From: Enteractinococcus helveticum
GTDB taxonomy: Bacteria; Actinomycetota; Actinomycetes; Actinomycetales; Micrococcaceae
DNA length: 64,000 nt
Direction: 5' to 3'
Assembly (NCBI RefSeq): GCF_001657475.1
Contig: NZ_LXEY01000010.1
Span: 1-64,000 of the forward strand
The position numbers and the translations under genes were made by a program. The notes beneath the pieces were generated by a model. That model had not been told where the DNA came from. It worked only from the letters and a program-made list of their open reading frames with translations, and did not search any database. Positions 1-8,188 of this stretch are shown here, one piece after another (the stretch's first letter is position 1; each line of letters starts with the position of its first letter).

Positions 1-138
1 AATCACATGCGCACCGACCTATGCATCGGGGCGTTGGCCATGGCCCGTGATCAGGGGTATCTCCACCCTGACCAGGCGATTTACCACACGGATAGAGGTG
101 CTCAGTTCACCTCAGCCCAGTTTCAAGTATCTTTGTAG
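1..138 (+). pseudogene. IS3-family transposase (OrfB) fragment
   Basis: Reading frame 1 from the window edge gives 45 residues ending at a TAG at 136-138. They include the motif YHTDRGAQFTSAQFQ, which is the region around the second catalytic Asp of the IS3-family DDE integrase core. The protein should continue for about 100 more residues to the last catalytic Glu, but it stops after AQFQVSL, so the gene is truncated at its 3' side; the 5' side lies outside the window. The same DRG(S/A)QFTSAQFQ stretch occurs in the IS3 relic at 32104-32411, so related copies are present. No terminal repeat can be seen. Confidence 0.85.
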
Positions 139-148
139 GATGACGGAC

Positions 149-508
149 ATGGACTTTCTTTATACTTTTCTTGTCTTTCTTCACATCGTAGGCGCGGCAG
201 CATTACTTGGAGGTTGGCTAGCGTCATTCAAAAACCCAACGGTAGGTTACTGGCAGCATGTCGGTGCTTGGATCCAGCTCATTACAGGTCTTTTGCTTGT
301 AGGGATCGCCGAAATGACGGCGGGTGACGATGGTGCCGGTATCAATCACATGAAGATTGGCATCAAGCTCGTGGTCCTGATCGCAATTCTCATCGCAGCA
401 ATTCTTGGCCGCCGTAAAGTCAAACGCGATGAAACAGTCTCGACCGGCTTGGCCCACAGCGTGGGTGGCCTGACTCTCATCAACATCGCCATTGCTGTGT
501 TCTGGTAA
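149..508 (+). CDS. small four-helix membrane protein, unknown function
   Basis: This is a 119-residue, very hydrophobic protein with four likely membrane helices: about residues 3-24 (LYTFLVFLHIVGAAALLGG), 34-52, 70-87 and 101-118. The frame is open upstream into the IS3 relic, but ATG 149 is preferred because AGGA at 137-140 lies 8 nt upstream; ATG 140 is an alternative start. The gene begins only about 10 nt after the truncated transposase, so its original promoter may have been lost or replaced. No family name can be assigned with confidence. Confidence 0.6.
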   Translation: MDFLYTFLVFLHIVGAAALLGGWLASFKNPTVGYWQHVGAWIQLITGLLLVGIAEMTAGDDGAGINHMKIGIKLVVLIAILIAAILGRRKVKRDETVSTGLAHSVGGLTLINIAIAVFW

Positions 509-596
509 AGTTCCAGTATTTTGCGTCGCGCCGCCCCAGGAGCAGTAACGCCATCAATACGACACCTCACGGAGCTAACTTTCGTCGTCTAGAAGG

Positions 597-690
597 CTCC
601 GGTTGTCCACGCGGAAACATACATACGCTGGTCTTGCGTTTGCGAACCAGGGCTACCTGACCGTCGTCGTTGGTCCTTGGTACAGGCAAG
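597..690 (-). pseudogene. relic of a Nudix hydrolase N-terminus
   Basis: On the minus strand this stretch translates to TNDDGQVALVRKR followed by a degenerate MFPRGQPE. It matches residues 18-30 and the MFPGGKPE segment of the intact Nudix-metalloprotease gene at 6954-7745 almost exactly. The frame is lost on both sides, so it is a decayed partial copy. The rest of the 509-821 interval shows nothing recognisable. Confidence 0.7.
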
Positions 691-821
691 CGGGTCTTTC
701 CCTCCGCGTACCCCAACGGCGTGGTCAAGCTGATTTACGATGTCTGCGCTAAAATCTGGTGCCTTGGAGCGGCATATTCCGGATGCCGCTGTTCTAGGGA
801 CGCTTATTTAGCTGGAATCAG

Positions 822-1670
822 TCAGTCGTAGTCGTAGAAGCCCCGGCCGACGGCGCGGCCCAACCTGCCCTGGTCGATGAAATCCCGTTTCAGTAACTGT
901 GCGAAGGCGCGCAGCTCCGGGTCATTGCTTTGGATGTTGAGGTTGTATGGGGTTTCCATGCCGATGAGATCATAGATTTCGAACGGCCCCATTGGCGCAC
1001 CGGTGCCTTTGCGCCAGGTGGCATCGATGTCTGCGATATCGGCGACGCTGTGCAGGTAGAGTTTGGCGGCGGCGGTCATGAATGGGATGAGCAGCGAATT
1101 CAGGATGTAACCGGGCTGTTCCTTGTACAGGCGCACCGGGATCATCCCGATCTCTTGACTGAAGGCCACGGCGGCGTCGATGGCTTGTGTGACTGTGCCA
1201 GCGTGCCCCATGATCTCGACGGTGTTGAACCGCCAAATGTCATTGGCAAAGTGCATGGCCAAGAATTGCTCGGGCCGACCGGATGCCTCGGCGATGTCGC
1301 TGGGTAGCAGGGTCGAGGAGTTCGTCGCAAAAATCGTCTGCTCGGGTGCGATCTGCCCGACTTTGGCCCACACTTCACGTTTGATTTCCAGGATTTCTGG
1401 GACGGCTTCGATCACCAGGTCCGCATCTTTCAGCGCCGTTGCAAGGTCGCTGGTGGTTGCCAACCGTTGGACCGCCGCAGCCAGGCGGTCCTCGGTGGCA
1501 TCCGGGAGGTCACGCAGATACATGGGCGCCAGGTGCGCCCACCGGTCGTCCAATTTCGCTAGGGCGTCATCGTTGAGGTCATAGATGACCACTTGCTTAC
1601 CGTGGTAGGCGGCGTGGAAGGCTATTTGGGATCCCAGGACGCCGGCGCCCAGGACGGTCAGATGCTGCAT
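822..1670 (-). CDS. 3-hydroxyacyl-CoA dehydrogenase family protein
   Basis: The product is 282 residues, the usual length for a stand-alone 3-hydroxybutyryl-CoA dehydrogenase. An N-terminal NAD-binding Rossmann fold is marked by GAGVLG at residues 8-13. The region around FLAMHFANDIWRFNTVEIM corresponds to the catalytic His motif (HFFNP in most members), although the Pro after Asn is replaced here. The C-terminal helical domain begins near EQPGYILNSLL. AAGGAG precedes ATG 1670. The gene lies 32 bp downstream of the BVMO-hydrolase gene on the same strand, so the two are probably co-transcribed. It would oxidise a 3-hydroxyacyl-CoA or similar hydroxy acid with NAD+. The variant active-site motif leaves the exact substrate open. 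Confidence 0.85.
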   Translation of the reverse strand: MQHLTVLGAGVLGSQIAFHAAYHGKQVVIYDLNDDALAKLDDRWAHLAPMYLRDLPDATEDRLAAAVQRLATTSDLATALKDADLVIEAVPEILEIKREVWAKVGQIAPEQTIFATNSSTLLPSDIAEASGRPEQFLAMHFANDIWRFNTVEIMGHAGTVTQAIDAAVAFSQEIGMIPVRLYKEQPGYILNSLLIPFMTAAAKLYLHSVADIADIDATWRKGTGAPMGPFEIYDLIGMETPYNLNIQSNDPELRAFAQLLKRDFIDQGRLGRAVGRGFYDYD

Positions 1671-1702
1671 GCTACGTGCTCCTTATGTGATGGTAATGGG
1701 AT

Positions 1703-4054
1703 CTAGGCGACGTGTTTGCGCGCGGTGGTGAGGCTGGTGGGCAGCTCGGCCCAGAACTCGCTCACCAGGTTCGCAAATTCGGCCGCCTGTTCGACCTGCG
1801 GTAGGTGCCCGGTAGCCGGGAACGCGTGTGTTCGGGCGTGCGGGAAGTGCGCGCGGGCGGCGGCCAGTTGGGCGACCGGGAAGATCTGATCCTGTTCACC
1901 CCAGATCACAAAGGTTGGGATCTGCAATCCGGCCAGCGTCGTCATCAATTCGCGGCGCCACTCATCGCGGGCGCCGCGAATTGTGCCCAGGTCGGCGGCG
2001 GTGTCGAGGAAGACGTCGCTGCCGCCGGGACGGGCCGACAGGCGAAAGCCCACTTCGATGCGCTCGGGGGTGACGAACGCCGGGTTGTGGAACAGGCTTT
2101 CTTCGAGGCGACGGGTCGCGGCACGGCTGGGTTTGGCCAGCATGGCCGCACCGATTGGTCGGACCGACATGAGCCGCACGGGCAGGGCGACTTCGCGCCC
2201 GAAACCGGCGCTGCCCACCAACACGAGGCTGGCCACACGGTCTGGCTGTTGAGCAGCCAGCTGCATGACGACCGCACCACCCAGCGAGTTGCCCACCAGG
2301 TGGGCCGGTTCGGTGACACCGATCGCGTCTAAGAATTGGCCAAGGAAGCGGCCGAGCAGCGGCAACGTGTTCTTTTCCGGTTGCGGCTCGGATTCCCCGA
2401 AACCGGCCAGATCCACGCTGATTACCCGGCGACCATCGGCTTCGAGCAGTTCATGTTGTTCATTCCAGTCTTCCAGGCTGCGACCGATCCCGTGCACCAG
2501 CACGACGGGCACGCCGTCGCCGGCATCCCGGTAGCGCACGTTCTTGCCATTGACTTTCACTACGCGGGTGTCCGGGGCGCGCAACGGTTCGACACCGGTT
2601 TCGCCACGGCGCTGGAACGTCATGTGTTCATCGGCAATATTTCGGGTGCCAAAGACTTTGCGATCCTTGACGTAGTTTTGGTACAACCGCCAAGGCATTT
2701 CGGTGCCCTGTTTGGCCATGGTGTCGATGCCACGTCGAATGTAACTCGAGTCCAGATCCAGGAATGGTTGGGGCTGCTCGCCGATCGGGGTAACCGGGGT
2801 GGCCGAGGCATACCCGTTGGCATCCATGTGGTTGAGCAACCGGCACACATATCGGCCCACCAGATCGGCCTTCAGGGTCCATGAGTTATTCGTATACCCG
2901 GTGACCATGCTCAGGTTCGGGACCCCAGAAATCATCATGCCCTTATACGCGTAGCGTTGACCCAGGTCGACCGGCTCGTCGTCAACGGCCAATTCCATGC
3001 CCCCGAACCACTGCAGGTTCAACCCCGTGGCGGTCACGATAATATCGGCGTCCAGGTGCTCACCGGATTCCAGCTCGATCCCGCGCTCGGTGAACGTGCG
3101 AATCTGATCGGTGACAATCGAGGCCTTGCCCTCGCGGATCACCTCAAACAGGTCCCCGTCCGGAACCGCACAAATGCGCTGATCCCATGGATCATAGGGC
3201 GGATTGAAGTGCGTATCGACGTCGTAACCTTCCGGTAGCAGCCCGACGGCGTCTTTGCGCAATTTGCTGCGCACCATGTCCGGGTTCTTGCGGCTCAGAG
3301 AATACTGCAACTGCCGGCTGAGCATGTTCTTCCAGCGCAGCACCGGATATGCGATCGAACTTGGCACCCGCCGCAGCACCTTAGCTAGCGGCTCCGCGCC
3401 GGGCACCGAGGCAATATAGGTCGGGGTGCGCTGCAGCATTGTCACGTGCGCGGCGTCCTCGGCCATACTCGGCACCAGGGTCACCGCGGTGGCCCCACTA
3501 CCAATAACGACGACGCGCTTGCCGCTATAGTCCAAGTCTTCGGGCCAGTGCTGCGGGTGCACAATCTGGCCGGTGAAGCGGTCTTCGCCCGCGAATTCGG
3601 GCCGGTAGCCCTGATCGTAGCGGTAATAGCCGGTCGCATTAATCACCCACGACGCCGTGAACGTCACCGGCTCGCCGTCGTGCTCGGCTGTTACCGTCCA
3701 CCGAGCATCCGGGGTCGACCAGTGCGCGGAGCGTACCTTGCGCCCAAAACGGATGCGATCCGTGAACCCGTATTCTTCGGCAGTCTCTTCGATATAGCGT
3801 TTGATCGAAGGGCCGTCTGAAATCGCTTTGGGCTGCTCCCACGGTTTAAACGTGTAGCCGAACGTGTACATATCGGAGTCCGAGCGGATACCCGGATACC
3901 GGAACAGATCCCAGGTGCCACCCATTGCGTCGCGGGATTCAAGGATCGTAAAACTCTTCTCTGGGCACTCGCGCACCAGATGCGCTGCCGCACCAACACC
4001 GGACAGGCCGGCACCAATAATCAATACGTCAACATGTTCAATAGCCTGAGTCAT
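1703..4054 (-). CDS. Baeyer-Villiger monooxygenase fused to alpha/beta hydrolase
   Basis: This 783-residue two-domain enzyme has a class B flavin monooxygenase at about residues 1-485. FAD-binding GAGLSG is at 14-19, the Baeyer-Villiger fingerprint F160-x-G162-x3-H166-x3-W170-P171 is intact, and the NADP-binding GSGATA is at 185-190. Residues about 495-783 form an alpha/beta hydrolase with oxyanion segment HGIGRS (521-526), nucleophile elbow GNSLG (Ser590), acid Asp722 (WGEQDQ) and His750 (TGHLP). BVMOs turn ketones into esters or lactones and alpha/beta hydrolases cleave esters, so the fusion plausibly does ketone to ester to acid plus alcohol in one polypeptide (inference). The frame is continuous with no frameshift. 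The neighbours are a 3-hydroxyacyl-CoA dehydrogenase downstream and an AraC regulator divergently upstream. Confidence 0.88.
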   Translation of the reverse strand: MTQAIEHVDVLIIGAGLSGVGAAAHLVRECPEKSFTILESRDAMGGTWDLFRYPGIRSDSDMYTFGYTFKPWEQPKAISDGPSIKRYIEETAEEYGFTDRIRFGRKVRSAHWSTPDARWTVTAEHDGEPVTFTASWVINATGYYRYDQGYRPEFAGEDRFTGQIVHPQHWPEDLDYSGKRVVVIGSGATAVTLVPSMAEDAAHVTMLQRTPTYIASVPGAEPLAKVLRRVPSSIAYPVLRWKNMLSRQLQYSLSRKNPDMVRSKLRKDAVGLLPEGYDVDTHFNPPYDPWDQRICAVPDGDLFEVIREGKASIVTDQIRTFTERGIELESGEHLDADIIVTATGLNLQWFGGMELAVDDEPVDLGQRYAYKGMMISGVPNLSMVTGYTNNSWTLKADLVGRYVCRLLNHMDANGYASATPVTPIGEQPQPFLDLDSSYIRRGIDTMAKQGTEMPWRLYQNYVKDRKVFGTRNIADEHMTFQRRGETGVEPLRAPDTRVVKVNGKNVRYRDAGDGVPVVLVHGIGRSLEDWNEQHELLEADGRRVISVDLAGFGESEPQPEKNTLPLLGRFLGQFLDAIGVTEPAHLVGNSLGGAVVMQLAAQQPDRVASLVLVGSAGFGREVALPVRLMSVRPIGAAMLAKPSRAATRRLEESLFHNPAFVTPERIEVGFRLSARPGGSDVFLDTAADLGTIRGARDEWRRELMTTLAGLQIPTFVIWGEQDQIFPVAQLAAARAHFPHARTHAFPATGHLPQVEQAAEFANLVSEFWAELPTSLTTARKHVA

Positions 4055-4117
4055 GGTCTCTCCTCACAACTGAGCGGTCCGGCGCCATGCCCGTCGTCAC
4101 CGCGGGTCATGTGATTC

Positions 4118-4210
4118 GGATCGCATATAATTTAGAAAGCAGCCTATTGCGATGTGACGTGGATCGCATGACGAACTGTGCACGTCCGATGGCCTGACTG
4201 TGCAAACTTG
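4118..4210. promoter_or_regulatory. divergent promoter/operator region between BVMO and araC genes
   Basis: This 169-bp intergenic region holds two direct copies of GGATCGCAT (4118-4126 and 4161-4169), an inverted pair GCGAT...ATCGC (4149-4153/4163-4167), AACTGTGCAC (4174-4183) and GTGCAAACTTG (4200-4210). The last two motifs recur, one of them inverted, downstream of the araC gene and ahead of the GMC oxidoreductase (5195-5225). They are therefore candidate binding sites for the AraC protein encoded between them. This is pattern-based only. Confidence 0.45.
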
Positions 4211-4223
4211 AAGGGAGCCGTTG

Positions 4224-5153
4224 ATGACGCAGGTGCAAACCTGGTCTACCGATACGGTCCAACCGGCCGAGCGTTTCGCCGCCTGGACCACCAAGACGCG
4301 GTCACTGCACTTGGACTGGGACCTGACAACACCGAGCCCGCAGGACTATAGTGCGACCATCCGTTACCGCCGCACCGGCACTGTGCGTCTGGCCGAGGTC
4401 GGCTGCGACGCCTTTGACGGCCACCGCCAGGCTCTGCCCCAGGACCCGCCCCTCGTGGGCGTCCAACTGCAGGTTGAAGGCACGCTGACTTGCACGTATC
4501 GGGGCCAAGAATTCACGCTGCACCCCGGGGACCTTTTCGTCTGGAATAGTAACGATGCCGGTGCGTTCAGCACCTCGGCCCACCACCGGCAGCTGTCACT
4601 GCTCATTCCTGCACCGCGCGCCCCAAAATCCGTAGCCACCACACCCGAGCTAACCTATCCGTTGGCCGCCCAACCGGGTGCCGGAATCCTGTCGCTGGCC
4701 GCCGATCAGCTGCGAGCGCTCATCCGGGAGATGGATCAACTCAACGACGACGCCGTCAACCGTGCCGTGACCGGGCTGCTCGACCTAGTCGACGCCGGAA
4801 TCGCCCCGGTCTCTGACGCCGACGCCGGGCAACGCACCGAACTACTCGCCGACATCCAGCAATCAGTTCTCGAACGCCTTGGCGACCCAGAGCTCAACGT
4901 GAACTCAATTGCCGCCGCCAACTGGATTTCGGTGCGCTCGTTGCACTCGATCTTTTCTGAATCGGGCACCACGGTGGCCCGTTGGGTACGACAGCAACGG
5001 TTAGAACGCGCTCACCGCGACCTGTCCAACGCAACCGCCTCAACCACGGTCACCGAGATCGCTTTCCGCTGGGGATTCAGCGACACCTCGCACTTCAGCC
5101 GGGTGTTCAAACAAGAATTCGGGGTCTCCCCAACCGAAGTCATGCCGCAGTAG
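4224..5153 (+). CDS. AraC-family transcriptional regulator
   Basis: The product is 309 residues. The N-terminal half looks like the AraC_binding_2 (XylS/OxyR-ligand-type) cupin domain, with a PPLVGVQLQVEG strand and a HPGDLFVWNS turn. The C-terminal 100 residues form the double helix-turn-helix: LNVNSIAAANWISVRSLHSIF, then the typical signature VTEIAFRWGFSDTSHFSRVF and FGVSPTEV. ATG 4224 is chosen over TTG 4221 because AAGGGAG at 4211-4217 is 6 nt upstream. The gene sits between the BVMO fusion (divergent) and the GMC oxidoreductase (same direction), so it probably activates both in response to a pathway substrate. Confidence 0.9.
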   Translation: MTQVQTWSTDTVQPAERFAAWTTKTRSLHLDWDLTTPSPQDYSATIRYRRTGTVRLAEVGCDAFDGHRQALPQDPPLVGVQLQVEGTLTCTYRGQEFTLHPGDLFVWNSNDAGAFSTSAHHRQLSLLIPAPRAPKSVATTPELTYPLAAQPGAGILSLAADQLRALIREMDQLNDDAVNRAVTGLLDLVDAGIAPVSDADAGQRTELLADIQQSVLERLGDPELNVNSIAAANWISVRSLHSIFSESGTTVARWVRQQRLERAHRDLSNATASTTVTEIAFRWGFSDTSHFSRVFKQEFGVSPTEVMPQ

Positions 5154-5194
5154 CCTCTACTCCTCGCTGACCCCACCGTAGCGGATACTGTGCC

Positions 5195-5225
5195 GTGCAC
5201 ACTTGGGCAAGCGGCGTGCACAGTT
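5195..5225. promoter_or_regulatory. candidate AraC operator upstream of GMC oxidoreductase
   Basis: GTGCACACTTG (5195-5205) differs by one base from GTGCAAACTTG upstream of the araC gene. GTGCACAGTT (5216-5225) is the exact reverse complement of AACTGTGCAC at 4174-4183. The shared, mirrored arrangement ahead of both catabolic genes supports a common regulator. Confidence 0.45.
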
Positions 5226-5310
5226 AGACCAGCACATGACCCACCCCTCGCATTAGCCTGGGGCACAAGCCCAGTCGTGAGACACGTCACGTAGCAACAT
5301 GGAGGAACAC

Positions 5311-6882
5311 ATGACTTCAGCATTCGATTACATCATCATTGGCGCCGGATCAGCGGGCAACGTCATCGCCCGCCGTCTGCTCGACGCCGGACACCGCGTC
5401 GCCCTACTCGAGGCCGGCGGACAAGACACCAACCCGATCATTCCGAACCTTGCCGAAGCCGGCGCACTGTGGGGCGGCCCGGAAGACTGGGCCTATCAGA
5501 CCACCGAACAAGAGGGCTGCAACGGACGCAAGCTCAACCTGCCACGCGGCAAGGTCATGGGCGGCTCGCACGCCCTGAACGCGGCCATTTGGGTACGTGG
5601 CGCGAAGCAAGACTACGACACCTGGAATTACCTGGGCTGTCCGGGTTGGGGTTGGGACGACGTCCTGCCCGTCTTTAAGGCCATCGAAGCCTTCGACGGC
5701 GGCGAGTCCGAACTGCGCGGGGCCGACGGCCTGCTCGATGTGGTGGAAGACTTCCCGATGAACCCCATCCAGGATTCCATCCTGGAAGGCGCCCAAGAAA
5801 TGGGCATCGAACGCAACGACGACTACAACTCGGGTGTGGTTGACGGCGTTTCGAAGATGCAGCTCAATGTACGCAATAACAAGCGGTTCAACACCTGGCA
5901 TGCCTACCTTAAACCGATCGCAGACCACCCCAATCTGCGCATCTACATTGGCGCACTCGTCCGTCGTCTGCTGGTCGAAGACGCGACCGTCGTCGGCGTC
6001 GAATTTGATTATGAGGGACAGACCCAGACGCTGCGCGCGCCAGAGACCGTGCTGACCGCCGGTGCGATCGGTTCACCTGAAGTACTGCTGCGCTCGGGTA
6101 TTGGGCCGGCCGAAGAACTGCGCGAAGTCGGCATCGATCCGGTGCATGATGTGCCGGGGGTGGGCAAGAATCTGCACGACCATCTGCTCTCGCCGGTTAT
6201 TTATACGACCACCAAACGCGAAGTTCCGGCCTCCGAAGTTGGCGCAGCAGAAACCCATCTGTTCTGGAAGAGCCGCCCGGATTTGGCTGTCCCGGACACC
6301 CAGCCGATTCACTTTGCGCTACCCATGTACTTCTTGGACTCGATGAGCGGCCCGGACAATGGCTTCTCGCTGGTCGCGGGGATCGTGCGTCCGCTGTCGC
6401 GCGGTGAAATCACGCTGAGCGGACCAAATCCTGACGACCCGATCAACATTGATCTCGGCGCGCTGCGCGATCAAGCCGATGTCGATTCACTCGTTGCGTC
6501 GGTTCGCCAGTGCCGCGAACTGGGCAGCACCGAAGCGCTGGCCGATTGGGGACCACAAGAGGTCTACCCGGGCCCCGAAGTCTCCGACTCCGATGAAGAC
6601 CTCGAGCAGTACGTGCGCGATACTGCCGTGACGTATCACCACCAGGTAGGCACCTGCAAAATGGGACTCGATGAGCTGGCTGTTGTGGATCCCCGCACCT
6701 TCCAGGTACACGGTCTGACCGGGCTCCGGATTGCTGACGCGTCGATCATGCCTGCTGTACCCACCGGCAACACCAATGCACCAGCCATCATGATTGCTGA
6801 ACGTGCCGCGGCTCATTTGACCGGGGTTGATATTGCCAAGGCTCCAAGCCAGGTCACAGCAGCTCTCAGCTCACGTGCCTAA
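5311..6882 (+). CDS. GMC-family FAD-dependent alcohol/choline dehydrogenase-like oxidoreductase
   Basis: The product is 523 residues, the normal GMC length. The FAD-binding GAGSAG is at residues 11-16. The second GMC signature region follows (TAGAIGSPEVLLRSGIGP), with LHDHL behind it. The C-terminal catalytic His/Asn region is YHHQVGTCKMG (from about 442) and PTGNTNAPA (Asn near 487-489). ATG 5311 is preferred over ATG 5299 because GGAGGA lies directly upstream of it. Such enzymes oxidise primary or secondary alcohols. Next to a BVMO fusion it could supply the ketone or aldehyde, or oxidise the alcohol released by the hydrolase (inference). Its promoter carries motifs shared with the BVMO promoter. 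Confidence 0.9.
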   Translation: MTSAFDYIIIGAGSAGNVIARRLLDAGHRVALLEAGGQDTNPIIPNLAEAGALWGGPEDWAYQTTEQEGCNGRKLNLPRGKVMGGSHALNAAIWVRGAKQDYDTWNYLGCPGWGWDDVLPVFKAIEAFDGGESELRGADGLLDVVEDFPMNPIQDSILEGAQEMGIERNDDYNSGVVDGVSKMQLNVRNNKRFNTWHAYLKPIADHPNLRIYIGALVRRLLVEDATVVGVEFDYEGQTQTLRAPETVLTAGAIGSPEVLLRSGIGPAEELREVGIDPVHDVPGVGKNLHDHLLSPVIYTTTKREVPASEVGAAETHLFWKSRPDLAVPDTQPIHFALPMYFLDSMSGPDNGFSLVAGIVRPLSRGEITLSGPNPDDPINIDLGALRDQADVDSLVASVRQCRELGSTEALADWGPQEVYPGPEVSDSDEDLEQYVRDTAVTYHHQVGTCKMGLDELAVVDPRTFQVHGLTGLRIADASIMPAVPTGNTNAPAIMIAERAAAHLTGVDIAKAPSQVTAALSSRA

Positions 6883-6903
6883 CGCACAGTAGCTCAGGGC
6901 TAC

Positions 6904-6947
6904 AGCGGTGGCAGTTCGGGGAAATGCAGTCCCGATCTGCCACCGCT
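6904..6947. terminator. bidirectional hairpin terminator
   Basis: Arms AGCGGTGGCAG (6904-6914) and CTGCCACCGCT (6937-6947) are perfect complements. After one mismatch they continue inward with TCGGG/CCCGA around a short loop. The hairpin lies between two convergent genes (GMC oxidoreductase and Nudix protein) and can serve both. Confidence 0.75.
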
Positions 6948-6953
6948 TCCTGT

Positions 6954-7745
6954 TTACGCCCAGCCCAGCTCGTGCAACTGGGCGTCGTCGATGCCGTAGT
7001 AGTGCGCGATTTCGTGGATCAGTGTCACGCGGACTTCTTCGCGCAGATATGCCGTATCGGTGCACGCAGCCAATAAAGGTTCACGAAATAACACGATGCG
7101 GTCCGGCAGCTGCATATATCCGTAGTCCGCGCGGCCGGATAAAGCGTGGCCTTCATAAACTCCGAGCAAATCCAGCGAACCGTCCTCGGGTCGATCTTCC
7201 ACCGCAAACACCACATTGTCTAAGCCGCCCACCATCTCGTCGGGAAGGGCATCCAGTTCTTCGCCAACCAGGACTTCGAATGCTTCTAGCGACATCTCAA
7301 GCGGCTTGGCCTGTGGCACCCGCCCGGTAACGAGATCATCAAGCACCTGTGCGCTCAGCGGAGCCAGTAGGTGACCATCGTTGATGACGACGTCGTTCGG
7401 GACAACCCAAAGGAGCTCAGCAATTTCGGCTTGTGCCGCCACGTGCACACCAGAGGGCACGTGGCCCAGATACACCTCGGAGTACAGCTCGGTGTCGGCT
7501 TCATTGGCCGCAGGAGTGACGTATTCTCCAAGGTATTCGAGGTCGCCTGGTGCTAGAACCAGTCCGAGTTCTTCGCCGACCTCCCGCACCGCAGCAGCCA
7601 AATAGGATTCCCTAGCTTCAGGCTTGCCACCAGGAAACATTAACGCGGTGGTTCCGCGTTTCCTAACCAGCGCGACTTGACCGTCGTCATTGGTTAGAAC
7701 AACGGCCGAAACACTAATGGACGGGTTCAAGCGATGCGCGGTCAT
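6954..7745 (-). CDS. Nudix hydrolase fused to a minimal zincin-type metallopeptidase
   Basis: The product is 263 residues with two domains. Residues about 8-130 are a Nudix hydrolase with a complete Nudix box starting at G40 (G-x5-E46-x7-R54-E-V-G-E58-E59-L-G). Residues about 150-263 resemble the short zincin domain of the DUF2010/MMP-like family, with H244-E245-I-A-H248 and an acidic, Gly-containing tail (YYGIDDAQLHELGW). Nudix enzymes hydrolyse nucleoside diphosphate derivatives; the zincin half is a putative Zn-dependent peptidase. A decayed copy of its N-terminus lies at 597-690. Both motifs look intact, so both activities are plausible; the substrates are unknown. Confidence 0.85.
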   Translation of the reverse strand: MTAHRLNPSISVSAVVLTNDDGQVALVRKRGTTALMFPGGKPEARESYLAAAVREVGEELGLVLAPGDLEYLGEYVTPAANEADTELYSEVYLGHVPSGVHVAAQAEIAELLWVVPNDVVINDGHLLAPLSAQVLDDLVTGRVPQAKPLEMSLEAFEVLVGEELDALPDEMVGGLDNVVFAVEDRPEDGSLDLLGVYEGHALSGRADYGYMQLPDRIVLFREPLLAACTDTAYLREEVRVTLIHEIAHYYGIDDAQLHELGWA

Positions 7746-7788
7746 GGAACTTATCTAATCACAGGCCGCAACCAACGGGCGTGCCATA

Positions 7789-8025
7789 TCACGCCCCATG
7801 ATTCCAGGATCGTTGCGGGGTCAGCATCGCCGGCAACTGTGGGAGCTTCCGGTGTTGCAGGCTGCGTGAGACTAACGCGGGGAGCCGGAGCTGGTTCGGC
7901 ATGGCGTCTGCGATACCTACAACACTGACAAATTCTTGATTGAACGGTTCCTCAAGCGCAACGACGGCGAGATACTTGCAATCCGGGGTTTCGTAGGTGT
8001 CGATAAACGGTGCGCCGGAATCCAT
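7789..8025 (-). pseudogene. relic of CaiB/BaiF CoA-transferase (alpha-methylacyl-CoA racemase type)
   Basis: The minus strand encodes a segment starting [20 protein letters not shown] and continuing with VVALEEPFNQEFVSVVGI. This matches the conserved [26 protein letters not shown] region of class III CoA-transferases/racemases. Similarity fades after about 7850 and upstream stops interrupt the frame, so only about 60 codons of a roughly 370-codon gene remain. It overlaps the open upstream extension of the ppsA frame. Confidence 0.6.
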
Positions 8026-8188
8026 GACACATACTCATCGAGCGGCACCCTGTGCTTACCAGTTCCATGGGACTACCAATTCAACGTACAACGAGATCTC
8101 CATGATTAGGGTCACATCATATAGCCTTGGGTATCAGCACGTTTCGTCCCGGCGCTTTTATGAGCGTTTCCTGCAAGGAGCACCCTTT

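Noticed and set aside
7997..8188. 64-codon N-terminal extension of PEP synthase
   Set aside because: The family starts at VLWFSELG and a good RBS precedes ATG 8189; the upstream part overlaps a CoA-transferase relic.
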